A DNA stretch of 64,000 nucleotides from Coriobacteriia bacterium (GCA_030603745.1 JAUVXE010000006.1:47580-111579), one strand, 5' to 3'; positions 43,155 through 52,519 are shown, counted from the stretch's first letter. The notes: generated from the letters alone by a model not told the origin. Numbers and translations are program-made.

Positions 43155-44413
43155 GCACGCTGACCGTTGAGCACGTCGCCCGCATCGAGGGACACGGCAC
43201 GATCACCGTGGACGTCGAGGGCGGCGAGGTTCGCGATATCCGCATGGACGTGATCGAGCCGGCCCGCTTCTTCGAGTCGATGGTCGTGGGGCGCCGGTTC
43301 GACGAGATCCCGCTCATCACGAGCAGGATCTGCGGGATCTGCTCGCCCAACCACGCGCTCACCGCGATCAAGGCGCTCGAGGACGCCCTCGGCGTGGAGG
43401 TGAGCGAGCGCACCGTGCTGCTGCGCAAGCTCCTCGTCTACGGGTCCTACCTGCAGAACCACGCCACCCACCTCTACCTGTTCGCCGCGCCCGACTACGT
43501 GGGCCTCCCGAGCGTCTTCCCGCTCGCGAAGACGGCGCCCGAGGTCGTGGAGCGGGCGCTGCGCATCAAGAAGCTCGGCAACGACCTGACCACGCTCGTG
43601 GGAGGCCGTCCCATCCACCCGGTGACCGCGGTGGTGGGCGGCTTCACCGCCGAGCCCGCCCCCGCGCAGCTTGAGGCGTTCCGCGCGGCGCTCCTCGGCA
43701 TCGCGGACGACGCCGTCGCGACCGCCGAGCTGTTCGCGTCCTTCGAGGAGTTCGACTTCGCGGGCGCAGGCGAGATGCTGGCGCTCTTCGCCGAGGACGA
43801 CTACGCGATCTACGACGGCGAGATCTCGGCGCTCGACGGCGAGTGGCGCCGCCCGGTGGGCGAGTACCGCTCGGTGCTCGAGGAGCGGGTGGTCGCTCAC
43901 AGCAACGCGAAGCACTCCACGGTGGATGGCCGCACCTTCATGGTCGGCGCGCTGCCGAGGATCAACCTCTCCGCGGCCCGGCTCGGCGAGCGCGCGCGCG
44001 GCGCCATGCGCTCGGCGGGCCTCTCGCCGGGCAGCCGGAACACCTTCTTCAACAACGTGGCGCAGGCGGTCGAGCTCATCGACGCCGCCGAGCGGTGCGC
44101 CGGCTACGTCGAGCGGCTCCTCGGGACCGGGGGCGACTCGACGCCGGTGCCCTTCGCTGTGCGTGCGGGATCGGGCGCCGGCGCGACCGAGGCTCCCCGC
44201 GGGACGCTCTACCACGGCTACACGGTCGATGACGACGGGTTCGTCACCGCCGGGGACGTCGTCACGCCCACCGCGCAGAACCTCGGGAACCTCGAGGCCG
44301 ACATGCGCGCCTTCGCGCCGACCGTGGCCGACCTGCCCCGCGAGGAGTTCCTGCTCGCCATCGAGCGCCTCGTCCGCGCCTACGACCCGTGCCTCTCCTG
44401 CGCGGTGCACTGA
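43151..44413 (+). CDS. hydA: Sulfhydrogenase (group 3b-type) alpha subunit (hydrogenase large subunit)
   Basis: The 420-residue protein carries RICGICSPNH with C61 and C64, and ends DPCLSCAVH with C414, C417 and H420 as the last residue. Both nickel-iron cysteine pairs are ordinary Cys. There is no C-terminal extension, so it would not need the maturation protease that [NiFe] large subunits normally require. With beta, gamma and delta it should interconvert H2 and NAD(P)H, possibly also reducing sulfur. ATG 43151 overlaps the delta stop. An upstream extension of the frame is out of register with any homology. Confidence 0.94.
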   Translation: MSTLTVEHVARIEGHGTITVDVEGGEVRDIRMDVIEPARFFESMVVGRRFDEIPLITSRICGICSPNHALTAIKALEDALGVEVSERTVLLRKLLVYGSYLQNHATHLYLFAAPDYVGLPSVFPLAKTAPEVVERALRIKKLGNDLTTLVGGRPIHPVTAVVGGFTAEPAPAQLEAFRAALLGIADDAVATAELFASFEEFDFAGAGEMLALFAEDDYAIYDGEISALDGEWRRPVGEYRSVLEERVVAHSNAKHSTVDGRTFMVGALPRINLSAARLGERARGAMRSAGLSPGSRNTFFNNVAQAVELIDAAERCAGYVERLLGTGGDSTPVPFAVRAGSGAGATEAPRGTLYHGYTVDDDGFVTAGDVVTPTAQNLGNLEADMRAFAPTVADLPREEFLLAIERLVRAYDPCLSCAVH

Positions 44414-44494
44414 GAGCAGGAATCCCGAAGCCGGGCGAGAAGTCCTATCCTTACACCGTCGTGCCGTTCATGCGGACCGAAGAGGGGAACACGG

Positions 44495-45796
44495 TTGTCC
44501 AGACGCGCGTTTCGGGGCGGCATCCATCCGCCCGACCGGAAAGACGCCACCAGCGGGCTCGCGATCGAGCGGGCGCCGGTGCCGCCGTCGCTCACCGTGC
44601 CGATGTCGCAGCATCTCGGCGCCCCGTGCGCGCCCCTGGTCGCACGAGGTGACCGGGTCCGCCGCGGCCAGGTGATCGGCGACGTGGAGGCGATGGTCTC
44701 GGCCCCGGTCCACTCGCCGGTCGATGGCGAGGTCGCCGAGGTCACCGACGTGCTGCTGGCCTCCGGCACCCGGGTGCTCGCGGTACGCATCACCCCGGAC
44801 GAGGTCCAGGACCTCGACCGGTTCGAGCCGCTCGCAGCGGCCGGCGACGAGCGCGCGCGCGTACGCGCGTCCGGCGTGGTCGGCCTCGGCGGGGCGGCCT
44901 TCCCCTCGGCGGTGAAGCTCTCGCCACCCAAGGACATGGCGGTGACCACGGTCATCCTCAACGGCTGCGAGTGTGAGCCGTTCCTGACCTGCGACCATCG
45001 CGCGATGGTCGAGTCGCCCGCGCGCGTGGTCGCCGGAGGACGGGCGATCGCCGGCATCGTGGGAGCCGGGCGGGTAGTGGTCGGCGTCGAGGCCAACAAG
45101 CCCGACGCGGCCGAGGCGCTCCGCGCGTACGCCGGCGACGGGGTCGAGGTGCTCGTGCTCCCTACCCGCTATCCGCAGGGTGCCGAGAAGCAGCTCATCC
45201 AGGCGGTCCTCGGCGCCGAGGTCCCGCACGGCAAGCTCCCGGCGGCGACTGGCGCGCTCGTCCACAACGTCTCGACCGCCGTCGCGATCGCCGACGCGCT
45301 CGAGCACGGCCGCCCGCTCATGGAACGCGTGGTCACGGTGACCGGCCGGGTCGAGCGGCCCGGGAACTACCTCGCGCTCCTCGGCACACCGGTCTCGGCG
45401 CTGATCGAGCACGCCGGCGGTGTCACGGCAGGCGCGGGCCGCGTGATCGCCGGCGGCCCCATGACCGGCATGGCGCTCGCCGACCTCGACGTGCCGGTCG
45501 TGAAGGGCACGAGCGGCGTCGTGGTCCTCTCCGCCGAGGAGACCGCCCCGGCGGTCATCGGCGACCAGCCGTGTATCCGCTGCTCGCGCTGCTCGCAGGC
45601 GTGCCCCATGGGGCTTGAGCCGTTCGCGCTCGGCATCTACGCGAACCGTTCCGACTGGGAGGCCACCGAGCGCTACCACGCGCTCGACTGCATCGAGTGC
45701 GGCTGCTGCAGTTTCGTGTGCCCCACGCGCCGTCCGCTCGTGCAGCTCATCCGTCGCGCGAAACAGTCGCTGCTCGAGAGGGGGGCGCCGCTGTGA
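44495..45796 (+). CDS. rnfC: Rnf complex subunit C
   Basis: The 433-residue protein has the RnfC N-terminal barrel (FRGGIHPPDRK), the FMN/NADH-binding region starting GLGGAAFPSAVKL near 130, and two 4Fe-4S motifs, CIRCSRCSQACP near 361 and CIECGCCSFVCP near 400. It accepts or donates electrons to NAD. The start is TTG 44495 behind GAAGAGGGG, the only initiation option that keeps the N-terminal motif. It opens the clostridial-type order C-D-G-E-A-B. Confidence 0.95.
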   Translation: MSRRAFRGGIHPPDRKDATSGLAIERAPVPPSLTVPMSQHLGAPCAPLVARGDRVRRGQVIGDVEAMVSAPVHSPVDGEVAEVTDVLLASGTRVLAVRITPDEVQDLDRFEPLAAAGDERARVRASGVVGLGGAAFPSAVKLSPPKDMAVTTVILNGCECEPFLTCDHRAMVESPARVVAGGRAIAGIVGAGRVVVGVEANKPDAAEALRAYAGDGVEVLVLPTRYPQGAEKQLIQAVLGAEVPHGKLPAATGALVHNVSTAVAIADALEHGRPLMERVVTVTGRVERPGNYLALLGTPVSALIEHAGGVTAGAGRVIAGGPMTGMALADLDVPVVKGTSGVVVLSAEETAPAVIGDQPCIRCSRCSQACPMGLEPFALGIYANRSDWEATERYHALDCIECGCCSFVCPTRRPLVQLIRRAKQSLLERGAPL

Positions 45797-46809
45797 GTCC
45801 CAAGACCCCGGCGCCCGCGGTCAGGCCGCACGTCGCGCCCTCGCCACACATCGCCGCCAAGGAGAACGTCACGCACATCATGCTCTGGGTGGTCGCCGCG
45901 CTCGCGCCCACCGCGATCTGGGGCGTGTGGAACATGGGGCTCGTCGCGGTGGTCCTGCTCGTCTCGTGCATCGGCTCCTCGATGGCGACCGAGTGGGTCT
46001 GGAACCGCCTCGCCGGACGCCCGCAGTCGCTCATCGACGGGAGCGCGCTCGTGACCGGACTGCTGCTCGCGCTCGCCCTGCCGCCCCGGACCCCGTGGTG
46101 GATGGGGGTCGCGGGCGGGATCGTCGCGATCGGGCTCGCCAAGATGCTCTTCGGCGGGCTCGGATGGAACCTCTTCAACCCCGCGCTCGTGGGCCGGGCG
46201 TTCCTGTCGGTCTCGTGGATGGGCGTGCTCGCCGACGTCCGCCCCTTCCCCGGCGGCTGGTACGAGGCGCTCGACGTCCCCGCGGTGGCCGGGCACGATG
46301 CGATCACCGGCGCGACCCGGCTCGCGATCGCCTCGGCGGACCGGGCGGCGGGTGGCGCGTACGGCGTCGACCTCGCCGACCACTACGCGCCGCTGCTCCT
46401 GCGCAACCTCGAGGGCTCGCTCGGCGAGGTGAGCGGCCTGCTGCTCATCGCGGGAGGGGTGCTGCTCATCGCCAAGCGCATCATCGACTGGCGCATCCCC
46501 GCGGGCTACATCGGCACCGTGGCGCTGCTCTCCTGGGCCTTCGGGTCCGACCCGATCTTCAACGTGCTCGCCGGAGGCGTGCTCCTCGGTGCGTTCTTCA
46601 TGGCGACCGACTACGTCACCTCGCCGATGACCCCGACCGGCCGCCTGATCTTCGGGTGCGGGTGCGGGCTGTTCAACGTCGTGGCGCGCTTCTTCGGCCC
46701 GATGCCCGAGGCGACCACGTTCGCGATCCTGTTCATGAACGGCCTCGTGCCGCTGATCGACCGGGGGCTGCGCCCCCGGACCTACGGGTGGGTGAGCCGC
46801 CGTGGCTAG
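45793..46809 (+). CDS. rnfD: Rnf complex subunit D
   Basis: The 338-residue membrane protein has multiple hydrophobic helices and an ITGATRLA motif near residue 173, which matches the TGAT-type threonine that carries covalent FMN in RnfD. It helps couple electron flow to Na+ or H+ movement. Its GTG overlaps the rnfC stop (GTGA). The frame upstream of that is Arg-rich and unconserved. Confidence 0.95.
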   Translation: MSPKTPAPAVRPHVAPSPHIAAKENVTHIMLWVVAALAPTAIWGVWNMGLVAVVLLVSCIGSSMATEWVWNRLAGRPQSLIDGSALVTGLLLALALPPRTPWWMGVAGGIVAIGLAKMLFGGLGWNLFNPALVGRAFLSVSWMGVLADVRPFPGGWYEALDVPAVAGHDAITGATRLAIASADRAAGGAYGVDLADHYAPLLLRNLEGSLGEVSGLLLIAGGVLLIAKRIIDWRIPAGYIGTVALLSWAFGSDPIFNVLAGGVLLGAFFMATDYVTSPMTPTGRLIFGCGCGLFNVVARFFGPMPEATTFAILFMNGLVPLIDRGLRPRTYGWVSRRG

Positions 46810-47404
46810 AGTGCCTTCGACGCCCGCGAGGATGGTCGGCACGGTGTTCGTCACCTGCCTGGTCGCCGCCTCCGCCCTCGCGGCCACCTACATGCTCACC
46901 CGGGACCGCATCGCCGAGCAGGAGGCCGCAGCCGAGCGTCTCGCGCTCCAGTCGGTCCTCTCCGGCGCCGATGCGTTCACGCTCGCCGAGGAGCTGCTGC
47001 CCGCGGCCGCCGAGGCGGCCGGCGATGTCCCGGTCACGGCGGTCTACCGCGCGACGACCGCGACGGGCGAGGGCGCCGGGTGGGGCGTGCGCCTCTCGCC
47101 GAGGGGCTACGCCGGGCCTGTCCAGGTGGTTGTGGGATTGGATAGGGATGGTTTGGTGAGTGGTGTCAGTATCATCACGCACAACGAGACGCCCGGCCTC
47201 GGCACCAAGATCCTCACCGAGCCGGGCTGGATGGACCAGTTCACCGGGTGGGACGGAGCGGACATCGCGGCCTCGGCACGTGGGTTCGACAACATCGCGG
47301 GTGCCACCAAGTCCGCGGTGGCGATCAGAAACGGGGTGACGGCGGCCGGGGCGGTCTACGCCGAGGTGCTCGCCGGCCAGACGGAGGGGGTGCAGGCGCC
47401 GTGA
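46802..47404 (+). CDS. rnfG: Rnf complex subunit G
   Basis: The 200-residue protein has one N-terminal membrane helix (about 11-32) and a C-terminal FMN-binding domain with IAGATKSAVAI, in which T169 is the expected attachment site for covalent FMN. THNETPGLGTKI precedes it, typical of the family. It relays electrons on the outer face. GTG 46802 overlaps rnfD by eight bases. Confidence 0.95.
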   Translation: MARVPSTPARMVGTVFVTCLVAASALAATYMLTRDRIAEQEAAAERLALQSVLSGADAFTLAEELLPAAAEAAGDVPVTAVYRATTATGEGAGWGVRLSPRGYAGPVQVVVGLDRDGLVSGVSIITHNETPGLGTKILTEPGWMDQFTGWDGADIAASARGFDNIAGATKSAVAIRNGVTAAGAVYAEVLAGQTEGVQAP

Positions 47405-48060
47405 GGGAGTGGACCGGGGTGTTTCGGCGGGGCCTCTCGTTGGAGAACCCGCTCACGATGCTGATGATCGGCCTGTGTCCCACGCTCGCCGTCTCGACCA
47501 AGGTCGAGGGCGCGTTCTTCATGGGCGTGGCGGTCATCTTCGTGCTCACGATGTCGGTCGTGCTCGTCTCGTCGCTCCGGCTCTACGTGCCCGAGCAGGT
47601 GCGCATCCCGGTGTTCATCGTGATCGTCGCGTCGTTCGTGACCATCGTCGACCTGTCGATGAAGGCCTTCCTGCCCGATGTCTACATCTTCCTCGGCGTG
47701 TGGATCCCGCTCATCGTGACCAACTGCATCATCTTGGGCCGGGCCGAGGCGTTCGCGTATCACAACAAGGTGAGCCTCTCGGCGGCCGACGGGCTCGGGA
47801 TGGGAGCCGGTTTCAGTATCGTGATCGTCACGCTCGGGTTGATCCGGGAGTTGTTCGGCAGCGGGGAGATCGTCTTCCTCGGCGCGCGGCTGCTCTCGTT
47901 CCCCGAGTGGTACCGGGCCCCCAACGTGCTCCTGCTCTTCCCGGGCGCGTTCATCGTGTTCGGGTTCATGGTCGCCGCGGCCAAGTGGTACAACCTGCGG
48001 ACGGGCACCCGCATGGTGCAGACGTCCGCGCACTGCACGATCGAGGAGGGGGGTCGCTGA
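47401..48060 (+). CDS. rnfE: Rnf complex subunit E
   Basis: The 219-residue protein has six hydrophobic segments, with NPLTMLMIGLCPTLAVS at 16-32 and IPLIVTNCIILGRAEAFA in the middle. This duplicated LCP / TNC pattern is shared with RnfA and holds a cysteine in each membrane half. It forms part of the ion-translocating core. Its GTG overlaps the rnfG stop. Confidence 0.95.
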   Translation: MREWTGVFRRGLSLENPLTMLMIGLCPTLAVSTKVEGAFFMGVAVIFVLTMSVVLVSSLRLYVPEQVRIPVFIVIVASFVTIVDLSMKAFLPDVYIFLGVWIPLIVTNCIILGRAEAFAYHNKVSLSAADGLGMGAGFSIVIVTLGLIRELFGSGEIVFLGARLLSFPEWYRAPNVLLLFPGAFIVFGFMVAAAKWYNLRTGTRMVQTSAHCTIEEGGR

Positions 48061-48680
48061 TGGAGACGCTCCAGCACTTCGCGCTGCTGCTCGTGGGCGC
48101 GGCGCTCGTCAACAACATCCTGCTCACCCGCTTCATCGGGCTGTGCCCCTTCTTCGGCGTGTCGAACTCGATGGACACGAGTCTCGGGATGGCCGGCGGC
48201 GTGCTCTTCGTGCTCACGCTGGCGAGCTCGGTGACGTGGGTCGCGTGGAACCTGCTGCTCGACCCCCTCGGCGTGGGGAACTTCCTCTACATCCCCTCGT
48301 TCATCCTCGTGATCGCGGCACTCGTGCAGTTCGTCGAGATGTACCTGCGCAAAGCCATCCCCGCGCTGCACCGCTCGCTCGGCATCTTCCTGCCGCTCAT
48401 CACGACCAACTGCGCCGTGCTGGCGACCGCGGTCGAGTCCGTGCGCCCGGGCTTCTTCAAGATGGGCATCGAGTACGGATTCGGTTTCGGCGAGGCGCTC
48501 GTCTACACCATCGGCGTGGCGCTCGGGTTCGGGATCGCGCTCATCAGCTTCGCCGCGCTCCGCGAGCGTCTCGAGGTGGCGCCCGTGCCCGAGATCATGC
48601 GCGGCACGCCCATGGCGTTCATCACCGCCGGACTGCTCTCCTTCGGCTACGTCGGCCTCGGCGGCCTGTTCGGACTCTGA
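48060..48680 (+). CDS. rnfA: Rnf complex subunit A
   Basis: The 206-residue membrane protein resembles RnfE in plan. It carries NNILLTRFIGLCPFFGVS near 18-35 and LPLITTNCAVLATA near 107, again with one Cys in each half, which are thought to bind an intramembrane Fe-S cluster. ATG 48060 overlaps the rnfE stop by one base (TGATG). The frame upstream belongs to the shadow of rnfE. Confidence 0.95.
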   Translation: METLQHFALLLVGAALVNNILLTRFIGLCPFFGVSNSMDTSLGMAGGVLFVLTLASSVTWVAWNLLLDPLGVGNFLYIPSFILVIAALVQFVEMYLRKAIPALHRSLGIFLPLITTNCAVLATAVESVRPGFFKMGIEYGFGFGEALVYTIGVALGFGIALISFAALRERLEVAPVPEIMRGTPMAFITAGLLSFGYVGLGGLFGL

Positions 48681-48693
48681 GAGGAACCCCTTC

Positions 48694-49611
48694 GTGGACC
48701 TGTCGCTCATCATCAACGCGGTCATCGCGCTCAGCGTCATCGGCGTGGCCGCCGGCGCCATCCTCGCCGCGGCCTCGAAGAGGTTCCACGTCGAGGTCGA
48801 CCCGCGCGTGGAACGCGTGCTCTCCGTGCTCCCCGGCGCGAACTGCGGCGCCTGCGGCAACCCGTCGTGCTTCAGCGCCGCCGAGGCGATGGTCGCCGGT
48901 GATCTGGCGGTGACCGCCTGCACCGCGGGAGGACAGGCGGTGGCCGACGGCGTGGCCGACGCATTGGGCGTGGAGAAGTGCGTGGTCGCCGCGATCGTCT
49001 CGGTCAGGCACTGCGGCGGCGGGCGCGCGGCGTCTCGTCGATTCGACTACTCGGGCGTGCTCTCGTGCAACACCGTCTCGCGGCTCGCCGGTGGCGACCT
49101 CACCTGTCCGGCCGGCTGTTTCGGCTACGGGGACTGCGCGCGGGCCTGCCCGTTCGACGCGATCGAGATCGATCCGCGTGGGCTGCCCGTGATCGACCTC
49201 GACCGCTGCACCGGCTGTGAGGTCTGCGTCCGCGAGTGTCCGCGCGGGCGGATCGGTCTGCTCGCCATGGAGCCCGAGGAGGGCGCGGTGGTGGTCCGCT
49301 GCAACTCCCACGACAAGCCCCGCGCCCGCAAGGACTACTGCTCGATGTGCTGCATCGCGTGCAAGAAGTGCGAGAAGGCGTGTCCCGCCGACGCGATCCA
49401 CGTGATCGACCTGCTCGCCGTGGTCGACCACGACAAGTGCATCGCGTGCGGCATGTGCGTGGACGTCTGTCCGCAGGAGTGCATCGACCTGACGGGACGG
49501 ATCGCCTTCGAGTCCGCCGTGCACCTCGACGGCCGCGGCCCCAAGGTCGACGGGTTCGCCCCCTCCGCCGAGGAGGGCGCGGCCCTTCGTAAAGGCGGTG
49601 TCGACGCGTGA
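48694..49611 (+). CDS. rnfB: Rnf complex subunit B
   Basis: The 305-residue protein starts with a membrane helix (7-27). A 4Fe-4S motif GANCGACGNPSC follows near 48, then six-cysteine ferredoxin repeats (CFGYGDCARACP, CTGCEVCVRECP, CCIACKKCEKACP, CIACGMCVDVCP). It is the ferredoxin-oxidising subunit. The start is a GTG behind GAGAGGAA. Its 3' end is overlapped by the NusG_II gene. Confidence 0.95.
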   Translation: MDLSLIINAVIALSVIGVAAGAILAAASKRFHVEVDPRVERVLSVLPGANCGACGNPSCFSAAEAMVAGDLAVTACTAGGQAVADGVADALGVEKCVVAAIVSVRHCGGGRAASRRFDYSGVLSCNTVSRLAGGDLTCPAGCFGYGDCARACPFDAIEIDPRGLPVIDLDRCTGCEVCVRECPRGRIGLLAMEPEEGAVVVRCNSHDKPRARKDYCSMCCIACKKCEKACPADAIHVIDLLAVVDHDKCIACGMCVDVCPQECIDLTGRIAFESAVHLDGRGPKVDGFAPSAEEGAALRKGGVDA

Positions 49612-49967
49612 CGAGGGGCGACCTGCTCATCGTGATCGCCGTCGCCGGGTTCGCGCTGCTGGCCGTGCCGGTCGCCGGTGTGGCGCTCGTGCAGCCCGCC
49701 GAGGGCGCAGTGTTCTCCTCGCCGGCGGGCGAGACCCGCGTCGCTCTCGACGCGCCGGGTCGCTACCAGGTCGCGGGCGCGCGTGGCACCGTGACCTTCG
49801 AGGTCGCCGAGGGACAGGTGCGTGCGATCGCGGCCGAGTGCCCCGACGGCCTCTGCGTGAACAGCGGCGTCGCACGCCCCGGCCGGCCGATAGTCTGCGC
49901 TCCCAACGGCGTGAGCGCGGCGCTCACCGGCGGCGGGGCAGGTGAGCTCGATGCGGTCTCTCGCTGA
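49608..49967 (+). CDS. NusG domain II-containing membrane protein of the Rnf cluster
   Basis: The 119-residue protein has an N-terminal hydrophobic helix and a NusG_II-like domain with two cysteines in CPDGLCVN and a third in PIVCAPNG. Genes of this type often lie next to Rnf or Nqr genes and Gx-type transporters, suggesting a part in assembly or flavin attachment, but the role is unknown. It overlaps rnfB and the next gene. Confidence 0.85.
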   Translation: MTRGDLLIVIAVAGFALLAVPVAGVALVQPAEGAVFSSPAGETRVALDAPGRYQVAGARGTVTFEVAEGQVRAIAAECPDGLCVNSGVARPGRPIVCAPNGVSAALTGGGAGELDAVSR

Positions 49968-50490
49968 CACGGGACCGGGCAGACTGGCGGCCACCACCGC
50001 CGCGCTGCTGGCGCTCGCCGTGGTGCTCGGCTACCTCGAGGCCGTCCTCGTCCCCCCGCTGCCGGTGCCCGGGGTCAAGCTCGGGCTCGCGAACCTCGCG
50101 GTGATCGTCGCGCTCGTGCGCGTGGGCGCCGCGCGCGCCGCGTTCGTCTCCCTCGGCCGGGTGCTGCTGGTCTCGCTCGCCGTGGGGACGCTCGGCGGAC
50201 CGGCGTTCCTGCTCTCGCTCGGCGGCGCGCTGGCGGCGTTCGTCGTGATGTGGGCGCTCTCCCTGCGGGCGACCTCGTTCTCCCCGGTGGGGTGGTCGGT
50301 CGCCGGCGCCGCCGCCCATGTGACGGCCCAGCTGTTCGTCGCGGCCGCCCTCGCCGGCTCCCCGGCGCCGCTGGCGCTCCTCCCGCTCTCGCTCGCCGCG
50401 AGCCTGCCCTTCGGCCTCGCACTCGGGTTCCTCGCCCGTACCGTCCTCTCCCGCCTCCCCGAGCTGTCACTGTCGGTCGCTGGTAGGTGA
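49951..50490 (+). CDS. Gx transporter family membrane protein
   Basis: The 179-residue protein has five or six hydrophobic helices and a motif beginning VPGVKLGLANLAVIVAL near 27, matching the Gx transporter family, once annotated as heptaprenyl diphosphate synthase component I. Members cluster with Rnf and quinone genes; the transported compound is unknown. ATG 49951 has AGGTGAG four bases upstream; GTG 49942 is the alternative. It probably ends the Rnf transcription unit. Confidence 0.85.
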   Translation: MRSLADTGPGRLAATTAALLALAVVLGYLEAVLVPPLPVPGVKLGLANLAVIVALVRVGAARAAFVSLGRVLLVSLAVGTLGGPAFLLSLGGALAAFVVMWALSLRATSFSPVGWSVAGAAAHVTAQLFVAAALAGSPAPLALLPLSLAASLPFGLALGFLARTVLSRLPELSLSVAGR

Positions 50491-50494
50491 GGAG

Positions 50495-51172
50495 GTGGGC
50501 GCCGTGGCGCCACGCCTGATGAGGAACGCGGGCGAGGTCACTCCCCGCGAACAGGTGCTGTCCGGACGGCTCGACGCGGTCTCGGACGCCGCGTTGCTGT
50601 CGCTGCTGATCGGCGAGGACCGCGAGGAGCCTGGCCGCGCGCTGCTCGACCGGCATCCCGTGCCGGACGGCCTCTGGCGCGTCTCGGCCGAGGACCTCAT
50701 CGGCCTGCCCGGGGTGGGGCCGGCCGGAGCCGCCCGGGTGCTGGCGTGCCTGGAGATGAGCCGGCGGGCCTCGGCGTGGCGGAGCGGCCCGAGGCGCACG
50801 ATCTCCACGCCCGAGGACGTCGTGGACCTGTGCTGGCCGCAGCTGCGCGGGGCCGACCGGGAGCACTTCTGGTCGATCGCGCTCAACACCAAGAACCATC
50901 TCATGCGCATGGTCGAGGTCTCGGTGGGGAGCCTGAACGCCTCGATCGTGCATCCGAGAGAGCTCTTCAAGGAGGCGGTCCGCCTGTCCGCGGCATCGGT
51001 GGTGGTCGTCCACAACCATCCGAGCGGTGACCCGACCCCGAGCGGGGCCGACATCCAGCTCACCCGGCGCCTCGTGAAAGCGGGCGACGTCCTCGGCATC
51101 GAGGTGCTCGACCACGTGGTGATCGGTGACGGGGGAGAGCACGCGAGCCTGCGCGAGCTCGGGCTCATGTGA
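50495..51172 (+). CDS. radC: RadC/JAB-domain protein
   Basis: The 225-residue protein has an N-terminal helix-hairpin-helix region (LIGLPGVGPAGAARV near 68) and a JAMM metal-binding motif HNHPSGDPTPSGAD near 173 (H173, H175, D186). RadC is a common family whose molecular role is not settled; it is not the classical DNA repair factor once proposed. The GTG start lies five bases after the Gx stop. It is the last gene before the rod-shape operon. Confidence 0.92.
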   Translation: MGAVAPRLMRNAGEVTPREQVLSGRLDAVSDAALLSLLIGEDREEPGRALLDRHPVPDGLWRVSAEDLIGLPGVGPAGAARVLACLEMSRRASAWRSGPRRTISTPEDVVDLCWPQLRGADREHFWSIALNTKNHLMRMVEVSVGSLNASIVHPRELFKEAVRLSAASVVVVHNHPSGDPTPSGADIQLTRRLVKAGDVLGIEVLDHVVIGDGGEHASLRELGLM

Positions 51173-51463
51173 GTCCCGTCCGGCCGGTCGGCAGTGACCG
51201 CTCCGCCGTGGCACTCACAGCTGCGACAGCCGCAGCCGCGACAGCCGTCGGCGCCGCGACCGCATCCGCTGCCTCCACATCCGTAACCGCGCCGTAGGCT
51301 GCGCTCCCGAACCGCTGTGCTACACTTCTCCCGGGTCTTGTACCTGCGGTTCTCGGGAGAGGGCGTCCCGCGGACCGTTTCGGTGTGCGGTGCCATCGGC
51401 GCCGCTCGCCGGGCCGTCACGCAGGGTGGCGCGCCCCGCCCTACGAAAGGAGCAGGAGCGACC
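51173..51463. other. Intergenic region between radC and mreB
   Basis: The first 120 bases are low-complexity GC-rich DNA with repeated GCGACAGCCG-like units; a short Ala/Thr-rich frame (51169-51297) is likely chance. The remainder holds the mreB promoter candidate (51318-51326) and a leader of about 130 bases ending in a purine-rich ribosome site. Confidence 0.45.
51318..51326 (+). promoter_or_regulatory. Extended -10 promoter of the mreBCD-mrdA-rodA operon
   Basis: TGC-TACACT is an extended -10 element about 138 bases before the mreB GTG. No -35 hexamer stands out. It gives a leader of roughly 130 bases. Confidence 0.45.
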
Positions 51464-52504
51464 GTGTCGCTTATCGATATGTTCTTCAACTCATGGGGCG
51501 GCGACATGGCCGTCGACCTCGGCACCGCGAACACGCTCGTCTCGGTTCGCGGCCGGGGCATCGTGCTGATCGAGCCCTCGGTCGTCGCTGTCGAGAAGGA
51601 CTCCAAACGCGTGCTCGCCGTGGGCATCGAGGCCAAGCGGATGCTCGGGCGCACACCCGGCAGCATCGTCGCGATCCGCCCCCTCAAAGACGGCGTCATC
51701 GCGGACTTCGAGGTCACCGAGTCGATGTTGCGCTACTTCATCAACAAGACCCGCGTGAAGCGGTTCCCCTGGCAGCCCAAGCCCCGCGTGGTCGTCTGCG
51801 TCCCGAGCGGCGTCACCGAGGTCGAGAAGCGCGCCGTCTTCGAGGCCACCATGCAGGCGGGCGCACGCCAGGCCTACCTGATCGAGGAGCCCATGGCCGC
51901 GGCGATCGGCGCGGGACTGCCGATCCAGGAGCCCACCGGCAACATGGTCGTCGACATCGGCGGCGGCACCACCGAGGTGGCGGTCATCTCGCTCGGCGGC
52001 ATCGTCGTCGCGCAGTCGATCCGCATCGCCGGCGACGAGTTCGACGAGGCCATCACGCAGCACGTCAAGCGCGTGTACAACGTGCTCATCGGCGAGCGGA
52101 CCGCCGAGGAGATGAAGTTCGAGATCGGCAGCGCGTGGCCGCTGCTCGAAGAGGTGGACGTCGAAGTCCGCGGGCGTGACCTGCTGACCGGCCTGCCCCG
52201 CACCATCACCATGGAGTCCGAGGAGATCCGCGAGGCGCTCGAGGAGCCCATCGCCGCGATCGTCGCGGCGGTCAAGGGCACGCTCGAGAAGACCCCGCCC
52301 GAGCTCGCGAGCGACCTCATGGAGTACGGCATCGTGTTGACCGGCGGCGGTGCGCTGCTGCGCGGCCTCGACGACCGCCTTCGTCACGAGACCGGCATGC
52401 CGGTCCACGTCTCGGGCAACGCGCTCACCAACGTCGTCGACGGTTCGGCCATGGCCCTCGAGGAGATCGACGCCCTCAAGAAGGTCCTCACCGGCGCAAG
52501 GTAG
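51464..52504 (+). CDS. mreB: Rod-shape-determining protein MreB
   Basis: The 346-residue protein is an actin-fold MreB: DLGTANT at 18-24 (phosphate 1), [18 protein letters not shown] near 165 (phosphate 2) and [10 protein letters not shown] near 290 for adenosine. It forms filaments that guide lateral wall synthesis. GTG 51464 is chosen because conservation begins there and AAAGGAGCAGG precedes it; the longer frame upstream is unconserved. It heads the mreB-mreC-mreD-mrdA-rodA block. Confidence 0.96.
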   Translation: MSLIDMFFNSWGGDMAVDLGTANTLVSVRGRGIVLIEPSVVAVEKDSKRVLAVGIEAKRMLGRTPGSIVAIRPLKDGVIADFEVTESMLRYFINKTRVKRFPWQPKPRVVVCVPSGVTEVEKRAVFEATMQAGARQAYLIEEPMAAAIGAGLPIQEPTGNMVVDIGGGTTEVAVISLGGIVVAQSIRIAGDEFDEAITQHVKRVYNVLIGERTAEEMKFEIGSAWPLLEEVDVEVRGRDLLTGLPRTITMESEEIREALEEPIAAIVAAVKGTLEKTPPELASDLMEYGIVLTGGGALLRGLDDRLRHETGMPVHVSGNALTNVVDGSAMALEEIDALKKVLTGAR

Positions 52505-52519
52505 GGGGCCCGACCGGAA

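Noticed and set aside
51169..51297. 42-codon Ala/Thr-rich frame overlapping the radC stop, and a Gly/Cys-rich frame on the opposite strand resembling a modified-peptide precursor
   Set aside because: Both are mirror images of the same low-complexity GC repeat; no ribosome site, radical SAM partner or conserved pattern supports either.
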